NCBI RefSeq assembly: GCF_030211955.1
Contig: NZ_JASODI010000001.1
Location: 124,001-188,000, forward strand
DNA from: Corynebacterium frankenforstense
GTDB lineage: Bacteria > Actinomycetota > Actinomycetes > Mycobacteriales > Mycobacteriaceae
Direction of reading: 5' to 3'
DNA: 64,000 nt
Both the position numbers and the translations under genes were made by a program. Below the pieces are notes generated by a model. The model searched no databases. It saw only the letters and a list, made by a program, of their open reading frames with translations, and had not been told where the DNA came from. Below are positions 38,393-47,137 of this stretch, piece by piece (within the stretch, counting starts at the first letter, position 1; each line of letters starts with the position of its first letter).

Positions 38393-38412
38393 CGGGCCCC
38401 GAGGCCCGTTTC
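38393..38412 (+). terminator. Terminator after DUF3117 gene
   Basis: The stem CGGGCC-CCGA-GGCCCG is followed by TTTCC, 22 nt after the stop. A second GC-rich hairpin (CGCCCCGCGACGGGGCG) follows directly. Confidence 0.7.
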
Positions 38413-38655
38413 CGCCCCGCGACGGGGCGGCGCCGTGACAGACCCCGTGGAGCGGAGTCGTGCGGACCGGATGATCCGGCCCGCCGCCCGCCCGCGGGGT
38501 CTTCCGTGTGCCTGGGGTGCGACGGGGCGCCGGAGCCGTCGGGCCGTGGGCGCCGCGGCGCGCCGCCTGAGGGGCTGGTGTGATGTGCGCCGCGCGATCC
38601 GGTTAGGCTTGGACCATCGCCAAGGACGCCGCCACGGAAAGGAACCGTAGCCCAG

Positions 38656-39525
38656 ATGCTGGCTGATGTGATCGATGTTCTCGCCGACCCGGTGGACGGC
38701 TCCGCACTCGAGGGGGCCGATGACTTCCGTCGGCTCGTCTCGGAGACCGGACACTCCTACGACGTCGCCCGGCAGGGCTACGTGACCCTGGCCGGGGGAG
38801 CGGGCCTGAAGCACAAGGGCGACGGCCCCGAGATGGTCGCCGCCCGCGAGACCTTCCTGGGCCGCGGCCACTTCGCGCCCTTCGTCGAGTCCGTCACCGA
38901 CACCGTCGAGGACGCCCTCGAGGCCGCCGGCGTGCCCGAGAACGCCCACCCCGTCATCTGCGAGGTCGGCGCCGGCACCGGCTACTACCTGGCCCACACC
39001 CTCGACACCGTCGCCGGCGCGCGCGGCGTGGGCATCGACGTCTCCGTCGCCGCCGCCAAGCACCTCGCCAAGGCGCACCCGCGCCTGGGCGCCGTCGTCG
39101 CCGACGTGTGGGCCGGCCTGCCGCTGCGCGACCACTCCGTCGACGTGATCACCGTGCTCTTCGCCCCGCGCAACCCCGCGGAGTTCGCCCGGGTGCTCAC
39201 CCCGGGCGGCCAGGCCGTCGTGCTCACCGCCGACCCGGGCCACCTCGACGAGCTGCGCGAGCCGCTCGGCATCATCGGCGTCGAGGAGGGCAAGGTCGAC
39301 CGCCTGCTCGAGCAGTCGAAGGGGCACCTCGAGCAGGTCGGCGAGCTCGAGCACATCGAGTTCACGATGGACCTCGACCAGGAGTCGATCGCCTCGCAGA
39401 TCGGCATGAGCCCCTCGGCGCGCCACATCGCCCCCGAGGTGCTCGCCGAGCGCATCTCGCGGCTGCCCGCGACCATGACCGTCACCGCCAAGGCGACGGT
39501 CACCCGCCTGAGCCCGGTCGCCTAG
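38656..39525 (+). CDS. RlmA-like SAM-dependent methyltransferase without zinc finger
   Basis: The 289-residue class I methyltransferase resembles the 23S rRNA guanine-N1 methyltransferases RlmA. N-terminal blocks GHSYDVARQGYVTL, GDGPEMVAARETFLGRGHF and AREPF-like spacing match that family. SAM motif I is CEVGAGTGYYLAHTL near residues 97-111. RlmA enzymes begin with a four-Cys zinc ribbon, but here the matching region (VLADPVDGSALEG) has no cysteine. RNA binding may therefore differ. The gene has a leader of about 45 nt with an AAAGGAA ribosome-binding site. Its stop codon overlaps the stop of the opposite gene. Confidence 0.8.
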   Translation: MLADVIDVLADPVDGSALEGADDFRRLVSETGHSYDVARQGYVTLAGGAGLKHKGDGPEMVAARETFLGRGHFAPFVESVTDTVEDALEAAGVPENAHPVICEVGAGTGYYLAHTLDTVAGARGVGIDVSVAAAKHLAKAHPRLGAVVADVWAGLPLRDHSVDVITVLFAPRNPAEFARVLTPGGQAVVLTADPGHLDELREPLGIIGVEEGKVDRLLEQSKGHLEQVGELEHIEFTMDLDQESIASQIGMSPSARHIAPEVLAERISRLPATMTVTAKATVTRLSPVA

Positions 39526-41033
39526 CGGAACTCGGTGTCCAGGCGCGGGGCAGCCCACTCCGGGATGACCGGGGAGATGGTCTCCGGGCCGCGGGTGAAG
39601 TGCTTCTCCACCTGCGCCTCGCCCTCGAGGCTGACCCGGAAGTCCTGCGCCCCGCCGTCGACGTAGACGCGGCTGGCCATGGCCACCGCGCCGCCGTCGG
39701 CGAAGACCTCGACGGTCGAGCCGTCGACCAGGATGGTCAGCGAGTCCGAGTCGCCCTCCGCCAGCGGGGCCCGGGCCACGCCGTCGCCGGCGTGGTGGGG
39801 ATTCATGGAGCGGTCCAGCTCGAGCACGTCGCCCTGGTGGGTCACGCGCGCGGCGGTCTCACCGGCGGCGTCGAGGATGTCGACGGAGAGCTCGGATCCG
39901 ACGGGGATCTCGCATAGCGCGGTCCACATGCGGGCGTGGTCGGTGCGGGTGACCGCGTCGACCAGCCCCGCGGCCGGGGTCTGGAAGAGCATGCCGCCCT
40001 GCAGGCTGACCACGCGCGGCACCGAGACCGCGTTGGCCCAGCCGGACTCGGTCCAGGACAGGTGCTTGGCCGGGTCGTCGAAGCGGCCCACCCCGTTGAG
40101 CGCGCCGACGATCGCGCCGCGGCGCCAGCGCGGGTCGGCCGGCTCCGAGAGGTTCGTGTTGCGCGGCCGGGTGAAGTCGTGGCCGAAGTCGATGCGGTGG
40201 AACGGGCGGCTGACTGTGAAGGTCGCGCCCGTGAGCCGGCCGACCAGGTAGCCGGAGATGTCGATGCCGTCGTGCTCGATGGTCACCAGGATGATGTCGT
40301 AGATCTCGCCGTCGACCTCGTCGCGCAGGCGGATGATCCTGGGGGAGACCACCTGGGTCTCGGCCTCCAGGCCCGAGTCGCCGTCGAGGACCAGCGGGCC
40401 GTCGAGGTGCCAGTCCACGCCGTCGGCCGAGCGCAGCACCGCCAGCTGCGGCGAGTCCTGCGCACCGGTCACCGAGAGCATCAGCCAGCCGGCCAGACCC
40501 TCGTCGCGGTCCGAGTCGCTGGCCCAGTCCGGCACCACGCACGGCGAGCGGAAGTCGAAGAGCCCGGCGGCCTCACCCTGCGCGTTGCCGACGACCTCGC
40601 CGCGGCGGACGACCTGCGGGTCGAGGGCGAGCGGGTCGTCGGAGATGTCCGTGGTGGTCGCGGCCGGGTCGTCGATGCGCGCCAGGTGCACGGCGGTGCC
40701 GGAGGCGGTCACCGAGGTGAAGTACACGTTGAAGCCGCCGTCGGCGGCGACCACGGAGCCGGCGCGCACGAGTGTCTCGTCGCCCTCGGCGGCGAGTACG
40801 TCGTCGCAGGTCTCCCACTCGTAGGGGTTGTCCTCGGAGAACTGGTGGCCCCAGCGCGCCGGCGCGTCCAGCGACGGGCGGTACTGGTGGAAGAGGTGCC
40901 AGGTCCGGCCGTCGAGCATCACGGCGGCCGGCGCCATGAGCACGCCGGCGTCGGCGGTCACGTGCAGCTCGGGGCGGTGGATGTCGCTGCCCCCGGTCGT
41001 CTCGGCTCCGGTGGGTTCGGCCATGTCGGTCAC
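39522..41033 (-). CDS. GH32-fold protein (sucrose-6-phosphate hydrolase-like) with altered active site
   Basis: The 503-residue protein has the five-bladed beta-propeller plus C-terminal sandwich layout of glycoside hydrolase family 32. Recognisable parts are WHLFHQYRP...RWGHQFSED at residues 45-75 and the C-terminal LTILVDGSTVEVFADGGAVAM. The three catalytic blocks are degenerate: the nucleophile block N-D-P-N-G reads MAPAA, the R-D-P block reads FRSP, and the E-C-P block reads VVSP. Hydrolysis of sucrose or fructans is therefore doubtful. The GTG start 41033 has AGGAAAGGA in front. There is no signal peptide, so it is cytoplasmic. Convergent stops overlap the methyltransferase by 4 nt. Confidence 0.75.
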   Translation of the reverse strand: MTDMAEPTGAETTGGSDIHRPELHVTADAGVLMAPAAVMLDGRTWHLFHQYRPSLDAPARWGHQFSEDNPYEWETCDDVLAAEGDETLVRAGSVVAADGGFNVYFTSVTASGTAVHLARIDDPAATTTDISDDPLALDPQVVRRGEVVGNAQGEAAGLFDFRSPCVVPDWASDSDRDEGLAGWLMLSVTGAQDSPQLAVLRSADGVDWHLDGPLVLDGDSGLEAETQVVSPRIIRLRDEVDGEIYDIILVTIEHDGIDISGYLVGRLTGATFTVSRPFHRIDFGHDFTRPRNTNLSEPADPRWRRGAIVGALNGVGRFDDPAKHLSWTESGWANAVSVPRVVSLQGGMLFQTPAAGLVDAVTRTDHARMWTALCEIPVGSELSVDILDAAGETAARVTHQGDVLELDRSMNPHHAGDGVARAPLAEGDSDSLTILVDGSTVEVFADGGAVAMASRVYVDGGAQDFRVSLEGEAQVEKHFTRGPETISPVIPEWAAPRLDTEFR

Positions 41034-41252
41034 GGTGTCCTTTCCTCGGTCTCCTCGCTCAACCCCGGCTTGTCCGGGTCGCCGCCGGGGCTCTCCCGGG
41101 GCGGTACTGGCCCCCGTTCTACCCGAAAAGCACCCGGCACGTCCCCGCCCCGGCGCCCCGGGGTGGCCGTCGGCGGCCGCGCCCCAGCCAACCGGCGCAG
41201 CCCCCGGCGGCCGCGCCGCGTCGCCCCCACGGCGCCCCGGATCAACCCGGGA

Positions 41253-41993
41253 TCAGCTCTTGACCTCGGTCTGGTGGATCTGGCGGTCCAGGTCCTCGGG
41301 GCTGAGCTCCGCGTCGGAGAACTGCGTGGTCAGCGGCAGCCGCAGGTTGAGGTCGGTGCCCGGGCACAGCTCGACGGTGCCGCGGGCGAGCGTGAAGTCC
41401 AGGACGTGGCCGCCGGAGGTGCGCGCGTCGTCGACGAAGTGCACGTGGCAGCCGGGTACGCCGATGCCCTTCTCGTAGACGGGCGTGCGGAAGCCGCCGA
41501 GGACGCCGTCGACGTCGGTGAAGTGCAGCTCGGCGTCGTCGCCGGTGGCCTCCGTCATCGGCCGGTAGGGCTTGTCCTGCTTGGTCACCGTGCGCACCGT
41601 GACGTCGCTGAAGCGGCCGGTGATGCGCACCGCGTACATGTAGTTCTCGCTCGGCTGCACCGAGTCGATGAACTCCGCCAACTCGCTGCGGCGCAGCCCC
41701 TCCGGCGGGGTGGCGCTGATCAGGGGCACGAAGTTGGTCATCACCGTGAAGGGGGAGCGCTGCATCAGGTCGGCGCGCTCGGCGGTGCCGTCGCCGCGCA
41801 CCTGGTAGCAGACCCCGTCGAGGACGATCATCTCGCCGTCGAGGGCGTCGAAGGTGCCGATGCCGAAGTTGCCGTGGCCGAGCAGCTCACCGACGGTCAT
41901 CTCGCCGTCGTAGATGCCGTCAAGCAGCGCGGACATCAGGGAGTTCTGGAAGATGGTGTGCCGCTGGGTCGGCAGCCGCTTGTCTGGTTCCAT
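41253..41993 (-). CDS. budA: Alpha-acetolactate decarboxylase
   Basis: Cytoplasmic zinc enzyme converting 2-acetolactate to acetoin, an overflow and pH-neutral route from pyruvate. The 246-residue product has the family N-terminal QNSLMSALLDGIYDGEMTVGELLGHGNFGIGTFD region, split here across residues 16-50. The zinc His triad is GCHVHFVDD followed by GGH near residues 190-203. TAAATT on this strand (plus 42000-42005) ends 6 nt before the ATG, indicating a leaderless mRNA. No acetoin reductase or acetolactate synthase lies nearby. Confidence 0.93.
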   Translation of the reverse strand: MEPDKRLPTQRHTIFQNSLMSALLDGIYDGEMTVGELLGHGNFGIGTFDALDGEMIVLDGVCYQVRGDGTAERADLMQRSPFTVMTNFVPLISATPPEGLRRSELAEFIDSVQPSENYMYAVRITGRFSDVTVRTVTKQDKPYRPMTEATGDDAELHFTDVDGVLGGFRTPVYEKGIGVPGCHVHFVDDARTSGGHVLDFTLARGTVELCPGTDLNLRLPLTTQFSDAELSPEDLDRQIHQTEVKS

Positions 41994-42024
41994 GCCCCCA
42001 ATTTATCCGCCCCGCACACGACGG

Positions 42025-42062
42025 CGCCCCGGGCACCGTCCACGTGGACGGTGCCCGGGGCG
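42025..42062. terminator. 38-bp perfect palindrome, probable terminator
   Basis: CGCCCCGGGCACCGTCCAC is followed directly by its exact reverse complement, with no spacer. As RNA it would form a very strong hairpin with a tight turn. It lies between the budA promoter and the glgA stop codon, so it most likely ends glgA transcription. It abuts the dispersed repeat. Confidence 0.65.
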
Positions 42063-42116
42063 GGCGAGGGGCGCGACGTCGTCAATTCAACGCCGCATGC
42101 TTGACGACGCGCGCGG
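42062..42116. repeat. Inverted pair of the dispersed repeat after glgA
   Basis: Core copies at 42071-42087 (GCGCGACGTCGTCAATT) and, inverted, at 42101-42116 (TTGACGACGCGCGCGG). The first copy extends to a 26 bp block (42062-42087) that is identical, on the other strand, to 46556-46581 near sigE. Confidence 0.7.
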
Positions 42117-42159
42117 CGTCGCCGGGCAACGACGCCACGCGGGCGCCGTGCGGTGGGTG

Positions 42160-43356
42160 CTACAGCAGCGACTCGTAGACGTCGACGGTCTGCCGGGCGA
42201 TTTTCGCCCAGGAGAACTCCTCGATGGCGCGCTTGCGGCCGGCCTCGCCGTAGGCCTTGACCTTCTCCTCGTCGGCGGCCAGGGCGTTGACCGCTTCGGC
42301 GATGCCGCGCTCGAAGCCGGCGGCGTCGTTCTCGTCGTAGGGCACCAGCGTGCCGGTCTCGCCGTCGACGACGACCTCGGGGATGCCGCCGACGTTGGAG
42401 GCGACCACGGCGGTGCCGCAGGCCATGGCCTCGAGGTTGACGATGCCGAGCGGCTCGTAGATCGACGGGCACACGAAGATGTCCGAGGCGGACTCGATCT
42501 CCTGGATCTTGTCCGTGGACAGCATCTCGGAGACCCAGTGCACGCCGTCGCGGCCGGCGCGCAGCTCGTCGACGAGCTTCTGGGTGCGCTCGGCGATCTC
42601 CGGGGTGTCCGGGGCGCCGGCGCACAGCACCAGCTGGATGGCCGGGTCGAACTCGCGGGCGGCCTTGACCAGGTGCTCGACACCCTTCTGGCGGGTGATG
42701 CGGCCGACGAAGGAGACGATCGGGCGGGTCGGGTCCACGCCGAGCTCCTTGAGCACCGAGGAGCCGCTTTCGGCCTCGGCCTCGTCGAAGGTGGGCCGCG
42801 GCTGCCACAGCTCGGTGTCGATGCCGTTGAGCACCACGTGGATCTTGTCCGGGTCAATGGCCGGGTAGGCCTCGAGGATCGATCCCTTCATCTTCCTCGA
42901 GACGGCGATGAGGGCGTCGGCGTTCTCCATGGCGTTCTTCTCCGACCAGGAGGAGACGTCGTAGCCGCCGCCGAGCTGCTCGCGCTTCCACGGTCGGTCC
43001 GGCTCCAGGGAGTGGGCGGTGGCCACGTGCGGGATGTCGTAGAGGCGGGCGGCCAGGTGGCCGCCGAGGCCCGCGTACCAGGTGTGCGAGTGCACGACGT
43101 CGACGCCTCCGGCCGCGTTAGCCATGCGCAGGCCGGTCGACAGGGTCTTGATGGCGGGGTTGGCCTCGGCAAGCTCGGGGTCCACGCCGTGGACGTAGGT
43201 GTCCGGCATGTCGCGCTCGGCGCCCATGCAGTGGACGTCGACCGGAACGATCTCGCGCATGAAGCGGGTCAGCTCGGTCACGTGCACGCCGGCGCCGCCG
43301 TAGACCTCCGGCGGGTACTCGCGGGTCATCATCCCGACTCGGTTCAGTTTCGTCAT
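42160..43356 (-). CDS. glgA: Glycogen synthase / maltose-1-phosphate synthase (GT4)
   Basis: GT4 enzyme that uses ADP-glucose from GlgC to extend alpha-1,4-glucan, or in mycobacteria (GlgM) to make maltose-1-phosphate. The 398-residue protein has MTREYPPEVYGGAGVHVTEL at the N-terminus, VSFVGRITRQKGVEHL in the middle and the E-x7-E donor motif EPLGIVNLEAMACGTAVV. TACGCT on this strand (plus 43364-43369) ends 7 nt before the ATG 43356, indicating leaderless expression. A much longer open frame runs upstream through glgC on the other strand and is spurious. It diverges from glgC. Confidence 0.94.
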   Translation of the reverse strand: MTKLNRVGMMTREYPPEVYGGAGVHVTELTRFMREIVPVDVHCMGAERDMPDTYVHGVDPELAEANPAIKTLSTGLRMANAAGGVDVVHSHTWYAGLGGHLAARLYDIPHVATAHSLEPDRPWKREQLGGGYDVSSWSEKNAMENADALIAVSRKMKGSILEAYPAIDPDKIHVVLNGIDTELWQPRPTFDEAEAESGSSVLKELGVDPTRPIVSFVGRITRQKGVEHLVKAAREFDPAIQLVLCAGAPDTPEIAERTQKLVDELRAGRDGVHWVSEMLSTDKIQEIESASDIFVCPSIYEPLGIVNLEAMACGTAVVASNVGGIPEVVVDGETGTLVPYDENDAAGFERGIAEAVNALAADEEKVKAYGEAGRKRAIEEFSWAKIARQTVDVYESLL

Positions 43357-43566
43357 GACTACCAGCGTATTCGTGTCCCGGCCATCCTGCAGGGGCGACG
43401 GCGCGATCGGGTGCGGGTGCGGACCGGAGGGCGGCCCCGGCGCCTGCACGAACGGACTGCGCCGACGCCAGACGGGGGTGGTCGGCGGGGGCGCGAACGG
43501 TGTGGGCTGTGACCGAATTGGCCGCCCGGGCGGCATCGTGCGGCGATTTTCAATAGATTGGTTCTT
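43357..43566. promoter_or_regulatory. Divergent glgA/glgC promoters
   Basis: The 210 bp between the starts hold a minus-strand -10 (TACGCT, plus 43364-43369) 7 nt before glgA and a plus-strand -10 (TAGATT, 43554-43559) 7 nt before the glgC GTG. Both transcripts would be leaderless. The middle is GC-rich with no clear operator that I can name. Confidence 0.6.
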
Positions 43567-44784
43567 GTGAGGAGCCAACCAAATGTCCTGAGCATTGTCC
43601 TCGCCGGAGGCGAGGGCAAGCGCCTTTATCCCCTGACCGAAGACCGAGCGAAGCCCGCGGTTCCGTTCGGCGGCACCTACCGTCTCATCGACTTCGTGCT
43701 GTCGAACCTCGTCAACGCCGGCTTCAAGAAGATCGCGGTGCTGACCCAGTACAAGTCGCACTCGCTGGACCGCCACATCTCGCAGGCGTGGCAGCTGTCC
43801 GGCCCCATCGACCAGTACATCGCTTCCGTGCCCGCCCAGCAGCGCCTGGGCAAGCGGTGGTACATGGGTTCGGCCGACGCCATCCTGCAGTCGCTGAACC
43901 TGATCTTCGACGAGAACCCCGAGTACGTCATCGTCCTCGGCGCCGACCACGTCTACCGCATGGACGTCGGGCAGATGCTCGACGACCACATCGCCTCCGG
44001 CAAGGCCTGCACCGTCGCCGGCATCCGCGTGCCGCGCCGCGAGGCCACCGCCTTCGGCTGCATCGAGGCCGACGACGAGGGCACGATCACCGAGTTCCTG
44101 GAAAAGCCGGCCGACCCGCCCGGCACCCCGGACGACCCGGAGGTCACCTACGCCTCGATGGGCAACTACATCTTCACCGCCGACGCGCTGGTGGAGGCCC
44201 TGCGTGCCGACGAGGACAACGAGGGCTCGGACCACGACATGGGCGGCGACATCATCCCCGCCTTCGTCTCCCGCAACGAGGCCCACGTCTACGACTTCTC
44301 CGGCAACGAGGTCCCCGGCGCCACCGACCGCGACCGCGGCTACTGGCGTGACGTCGGCACCATCGACGCCTTCTACGAGGCCCACATGGACCTCATCTCC
44401 ATCCACCCGGTGTTCAACCTGTACAACCACGCCTGGCCGATCCACTCGACCGAGCGCTCGAACCTGCCCCCGGCGAAGTTCGTGCAGGGCGGCATCGCGC
44501 AGTCCTCGATGGTCGCCTCCGGGTCGATCATCTCCGGCGGCACGGTGCGCAACTCCGTGCTCTCGAGCGACGTGCACGTCTCCGAGGGCGCGACGGTGGA
44601 GGGCTCCGTGCTCATGCCCGGCGTGCGCGTGGGCAAGGGCGCCGTGGTCCGCCACGCGATCCTGGACAAGAACGTCAAGGTCCGCGAGGGCGAGATCATC
44701 GGCGTCGACCGCAAGCGCGACGAGGAGCGCTTCACGATCTCGGCCGGCGGCGTGGTGGTCGTCGGCAAGAACACGGTCGTATAG
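43567..44784 (+). CDS. glgC: Glucose-1-phosphate adenylyltransferase
   Basis: Makes ADP-glucose from ATP and glucose-1-phosphate, the committed step of glycogen synthesis. The 405-residue product has the nucleotide motif [14 protein letters not shown], the KPAVPFGG loop, the [11 protein letters not shown] block and a C-terminal beta-helix ([15 protein letters not shown]). The start GTG 43567 was chosen over TTG 43558 because TAGATT ends 7 nt before it with no ribosome-binding site, and because homologues start close to the [11 protein letters not shown] motif. A terminator follows. Confidence 0.94.
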   Translation: MRSQPNVLSIVLAGGEGKRLYPLTEDRAKPAVPFGGTYRLIDFVLSNLVNAGFKKIAVLTQYKSHSLDRHISQAWQLSGPIDQYIASVPAQQRLGKRWYMGSADAILQSLNLIFDENPEYVIVLGADHVYRMDVGQMLDDHIASGKACTVAGIRVPRREATAFGCIEADDEGTITEFLEKPADPPGTPDDPEVTYASMGNYIFTADALVEALRADEDNEGSDHDMGGDIIPAFVSRNEAHVYDFSGNEVPGATDRDRGYWRDVGTIDAFYEAHMDLISIHPVFNLYNHAWPIHSTERSNLPPAKFVQGGIAQSSMVASGSIISGGTVRNSVLSSDVHVSEGATVEGSVLMPGVRVGKGAVVRHAILDKNVKVREGEIIGVDRKRDEERFTISAGGVVVVGKNTVV

Positions 44785-44828
44785 CAGCAGCGGGTCCGGC
44801 CGCCCCGGCGGCTGGACCGTGCGTGAAA

Positions 44829-44857
44829 AGGGCGCCTCCCCGGCGGGGAGGCGCCCT
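44829..44857 (+). terminator. Terminator after glgC
   Basis: A 13 bp perfect stem AGGGCGCCTCCCC with a GGC loop, preceded by AAAA and followed by CTTCG. Confidence 0.8.
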
Positions 44858-44875
44858 CTTCGTGTCCGTTGACTG

Positions 44876-44894
44876 ATTGACGACGCTCGCGCGG
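44876..44894. repeat. Single copy of the dispersed repeat
   Basis: ATTGACGACGCTCGCGCGG lies between the glgC terminator and the stop of the opposite-strand methyltransferase gene. No gene is present here. Confidence 0.6.
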
Positions 44895-44958
44895 CTCGCG
44901 CAGGCGCGGAACGTGCGGCGGACGGGTGCGTGGCACGCACCCGTCGTTAATCAGGCGC

Positions 44959-45642
44959 TCAGCGCCGGCGGGTGACCACCGTCAGGCCCGCGCCGAGCGG
45001 CAGGTGTGTGACCAGGGCGCCGGCCTCGGGGTCGGCGGCGAGCTCGGCGACGCGGGCGTGCGCCCCGCGGGCGGCGGCCGTGGAGCGGTCGGTGCGCGAG
45101 TCGTCGGCGATGGTGGCGTCGAGCAGCGCGTCGGCGAGCACCAGGGAGCCGCCCGGGGCGAGCAGCGGCCAGGCCGCGTCGATGAAGGCCTTGAGGTCCA
45201 TGGGGGAGACCTGCGCGAAGACGAGCTGGTAGGCGCCCGGCGCCATGCGGCCGAGCACCTCGAGCGGACGTGCGGTGAGGAAGCGGCCGCGGGCGGCGGG
45301 GTAGCCGGCCTCGCGGAAGGACTCCCGGGCGCGCCGGGTGTGCTCGGCCTCGGGGTCGATGCAGGTCACGGCGGCCTGCTCGGCCAGGCCCTCGAGGACG
45401 TAGAGGCCCACGACGGCGGCGGCCGGGCTGGCCACGATCGCCCCGGCGGGCTCCTCCCCGGTGCCCGAGGCCGCGAGCGTCGCCACGAGCCGGCCGGTCG
45501 CCTCGTCGGGGGCGGGCAGCTCGTACTCGGCGGCGTCGCGGCGGGCGTGCGCCACCGCCTCGGGGGTGGGGCTCAGCGGCGCCGAGGCGGACTCGATGAA
45601 CTCGACCAACGGGTCGCGGGAGGTGTTCGTAGTCTCACTCAC
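44959..45642 (-). CDS. O-methyltransferase-like protein (family 3; Rv1220c type)
   Basis: The 227-residue class I SAM-dependent methyltransferase has sequence features of the catechol-type O-methyltransferase family: AAAVVGLYVLEGLAEQAAVTCIDPEAEH is the motif I-II region, then QLVFAQVSPMDLKAF and LLAPGGSLVLADALLD. The glycine-rich motif I is weak. GTG 45642 lies 7 nt after TACACT (plus 45650-45655), so it is likely leaderless. The extra upstream open frame lacks support. It diverges from sigE as in mycobacteria. The substrate is unknown. Confidence 0.8.
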   Translation of the reverse strand: MSETTNTSRDPLVEFIESASAPLSPTPEAVAHARRDAAEYELPAPDEATGRLVATLAASGTGEEPAGAIVASPAAAVVGLYVLEGLAEQAAVTCIDPEAEHTRRARESFREAGYPAARGRFLTARPLEVLGRMAPGAYQLVFAQVSPMDLKAFIDAAWPLLAPGGSLVLADALLDATIADDSRTDRSTAAARGAHARVAELAADPEAGALVTHLPLGAGLTVVTRRR

Positions 45643-45877
45643 GCCCACGAGTGTACGGGCGCGGCCCGCGCGCCGGTGCCAGGCTCGCGGGGCGCCGGTG
45701 GCGGGCCGGCGGGGGAGGGGGCACCCGACGCGTGGGCCCGGTCCGCGGCGCCGCGCGGGGTCCACGGCGCCGTGCGGTGGGTGAATGGCCCTCGCCCGGC
45801 GAACCACTCGCAGGTTCACAGCGGTCGACCAGGCTTCCATGTGGAGTTTGTCATGGATCTTTGGAATGATAATCCCC

Positions 45878-46528
45878 ATGAAAGCACGTCGGCCTGAGAC
45901 CGTTTCCGCACCGGACGCCCCCGAGGGGCGGGAGCCGGACGCGGCGGATCTGACGGGCACGGCGGCCTTCGACGCCGGTGTCGCCGAGATGCCCGGCTGG
46001 TCCGAGCTCGTCGCCGAGCACGCCGACAGTGTCTACCGCCTGGCCTTCCGCCTCTCGGGCAACAAGCACGACGCGGAGGACCTCACCCAGGAGACCTTCA
46101 TGCGTGTGTTCCGCTCGCTGAAGGACTACCGCCCGGGTGGCTTCCGCGGCTGGCTGCACCGCATCACCACCAACCTCTTCCTGGACATGGTCCGCCACCG
46201 CGCCACGGTGCGCATGGAGGCGCTTCCCGAGGACTACGAGCGCGTGCCCGGCTCCGAGCTCACGCCTGAGCAGGCCTACCAGGTCAACCACCTGACCCCG
46301 GCGCTGCAGGACGCGCTCGACCGCCTCAGCCCCGAGTTCCGCGTCGTGGTCGTCCTCTGTGACGTCGCGGACATGACCTACGACGAGATCGCCGAGACCC
46401 TGGGCCTGAAGATGGGCACCGTGCGCTCGCGCATCCACCGCGGCCGCTCGCAGCTGCGCGAGGCCCTCATGGCCGCCGCCCGCGACGATGAGGAGGCCCG
46501 CCTCCTGCTGCCGCAGTCCGCGCGCTGA
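45878..46528 (+). CDS. sigE: ECF sigma factor SigE
   Basis: Alternative sigma factor for cell-surface and heat stress. The 216-residue product has sigma region 2 ([29 protein letters not shown]) from about residue 50, and sigma-70 region 4 helix-turn-helix [26 protein letters not shown] near 165-190. ATG 45878 was chosen because upstream in-frame ATGs (45839, 45866) overlap the promoter-like TGATAAT at 45867-45873. The exact start remains uncertain. The neighbours are an anti-sigma gene and tatB, the order known for corynebacteria and mycobacteria. Confidence 0.9.
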   Translation: MKARRPETVSAPDAPEGREPDAADLTGTAAFDAGVAEMPGWSELVAEHADSVYRLAFRLSGNKHDAEDLTQETFMRVFRSLKDYRPGGFRGWLHRITTNLFLDMVRHRATVRMEALPEDYERVPGSELTPEQAYQVNHLTPALQDALDRLSPEFRVVVVLCDVADMTYDEIAETLGLKMGTVRSRIHRGRSQLREALMAAARDDEEARLLLPQSAR

Positions 46529-46547
46529 GACTGCGTCTGCGCAGCGT

Positions 46548-46581
46548 GCGCCGTCAATTGACGACGTCGCGCCCCTCGCCC
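46548..46581. repeat. Dispersed repeat between sigE and its anti-sigma gene
   Basis: The centre CGTCAATTGACG (46552-46563) is a perfect 12 bp palindrome. The right side (46556-46581) is a 26 bp block identical to the inverse of 42062-42087. It lies in the 114 bp gap that separates sigE from the anti-sigma gene. Confidence 0.7.
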
Positions 46582-46642
46582 ATGAGCCCACCCGTGCGGC
46601 GGGCCGTGGTCCCCGTGGCCCGGGCGCGGGTAGGTTGGGGGC

Positions 46643-47053
46643 ATGAGAGAAACGGCTGACGGCGAGGCGCGCACCTTCGGCGCGCGGCGCACCCCGCGCC
46701 GGCGCCGCTTCGCCTCGGTGGACCACCTGGGTCCCGAGGCCGTCGTCTCCTTCGTCGACGGCGAACTGTCGGCCCCGGCGCTGCACCGCGCCCGCGTGCA
46801 CCTGGTGCACTGCCCGGAGTGCCGCGCGGAGGTCCGCGCCCAGCGGCGCACCTCCGAGGTCGTCCACGACTCGAACTTCACCTCCGAGGTGAGCATGCCG
46901 GCCGACCTCTTCGCCCGGCTGAAGAGCATCGCCGAGACCGGCTGCCCGGACGGCCCGGACGCCGCCGCGACCCCGACGCCGCGGCCCGAGGGCGTGCTCG
47001 ACCGCGTCGAGACCCTGCTGCGCGCCGTGCGCCGCGGCGGGCGCGCGGAATAG
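46643..47053 (+). CDS. Zinc-binding anti-sigma factor for SigE
   Basis: The 136-residue protein has the ZAS anti-sigma signature H-x3-C-x2-C as HLVHCPEC at about residues 53-60, preceded by the helix EAVVSFVDGELSAPALHRARV. This domain binds an ECF sigma factor and often responds to redox or zinc. It corresponds to CseE of C. glutamicum and RseA (Rv1222) of mycobacteria by position. There is no membrane helix, so it is cytoplasmic. TAGGTT at 46631-46636 ends 6 nt before the ATG, so it has its own leaderless promoter and need not be co-transcribed with sigE. Confidence 0.88.
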   Translation: MRETADGEARTFGARRTPRRRRFASVDHLGPEAVVSFVDGELSAPALHRARVHLVHCPECRAEVRAQRRTSEVVHDSNFTSEVSMPADLFARLKSIAETGCPDGPDAAATPTPRPEGVLDRVETLLRAVRRGGRAE

Positions 47054-47137
47054 GGCTCACCGAGGCTGGACGGGCGCTCACTGACACACGCGTCGGCGGG
47101 CTGCGGGCCGGTGGGCCCGGCTGGGTAGGCTGGTCAT

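Noticed and set aside
44340..44372. GCGTGACGTCGGCACC inside glgC resembling the dispersed repeat
   Set aside because: It encodes the conserved WRDVGTID motif of GlgC and lacks the AATT end, so the match is coincidental.
42160..44940. A 926-codon open frame covering glgA and running antisense through glgC
   Set aside because: The upstream half is the antisense of glgC, an artefact of high GC. The true glgA start at 43356 has a -10 box and the conserved N-terminus.
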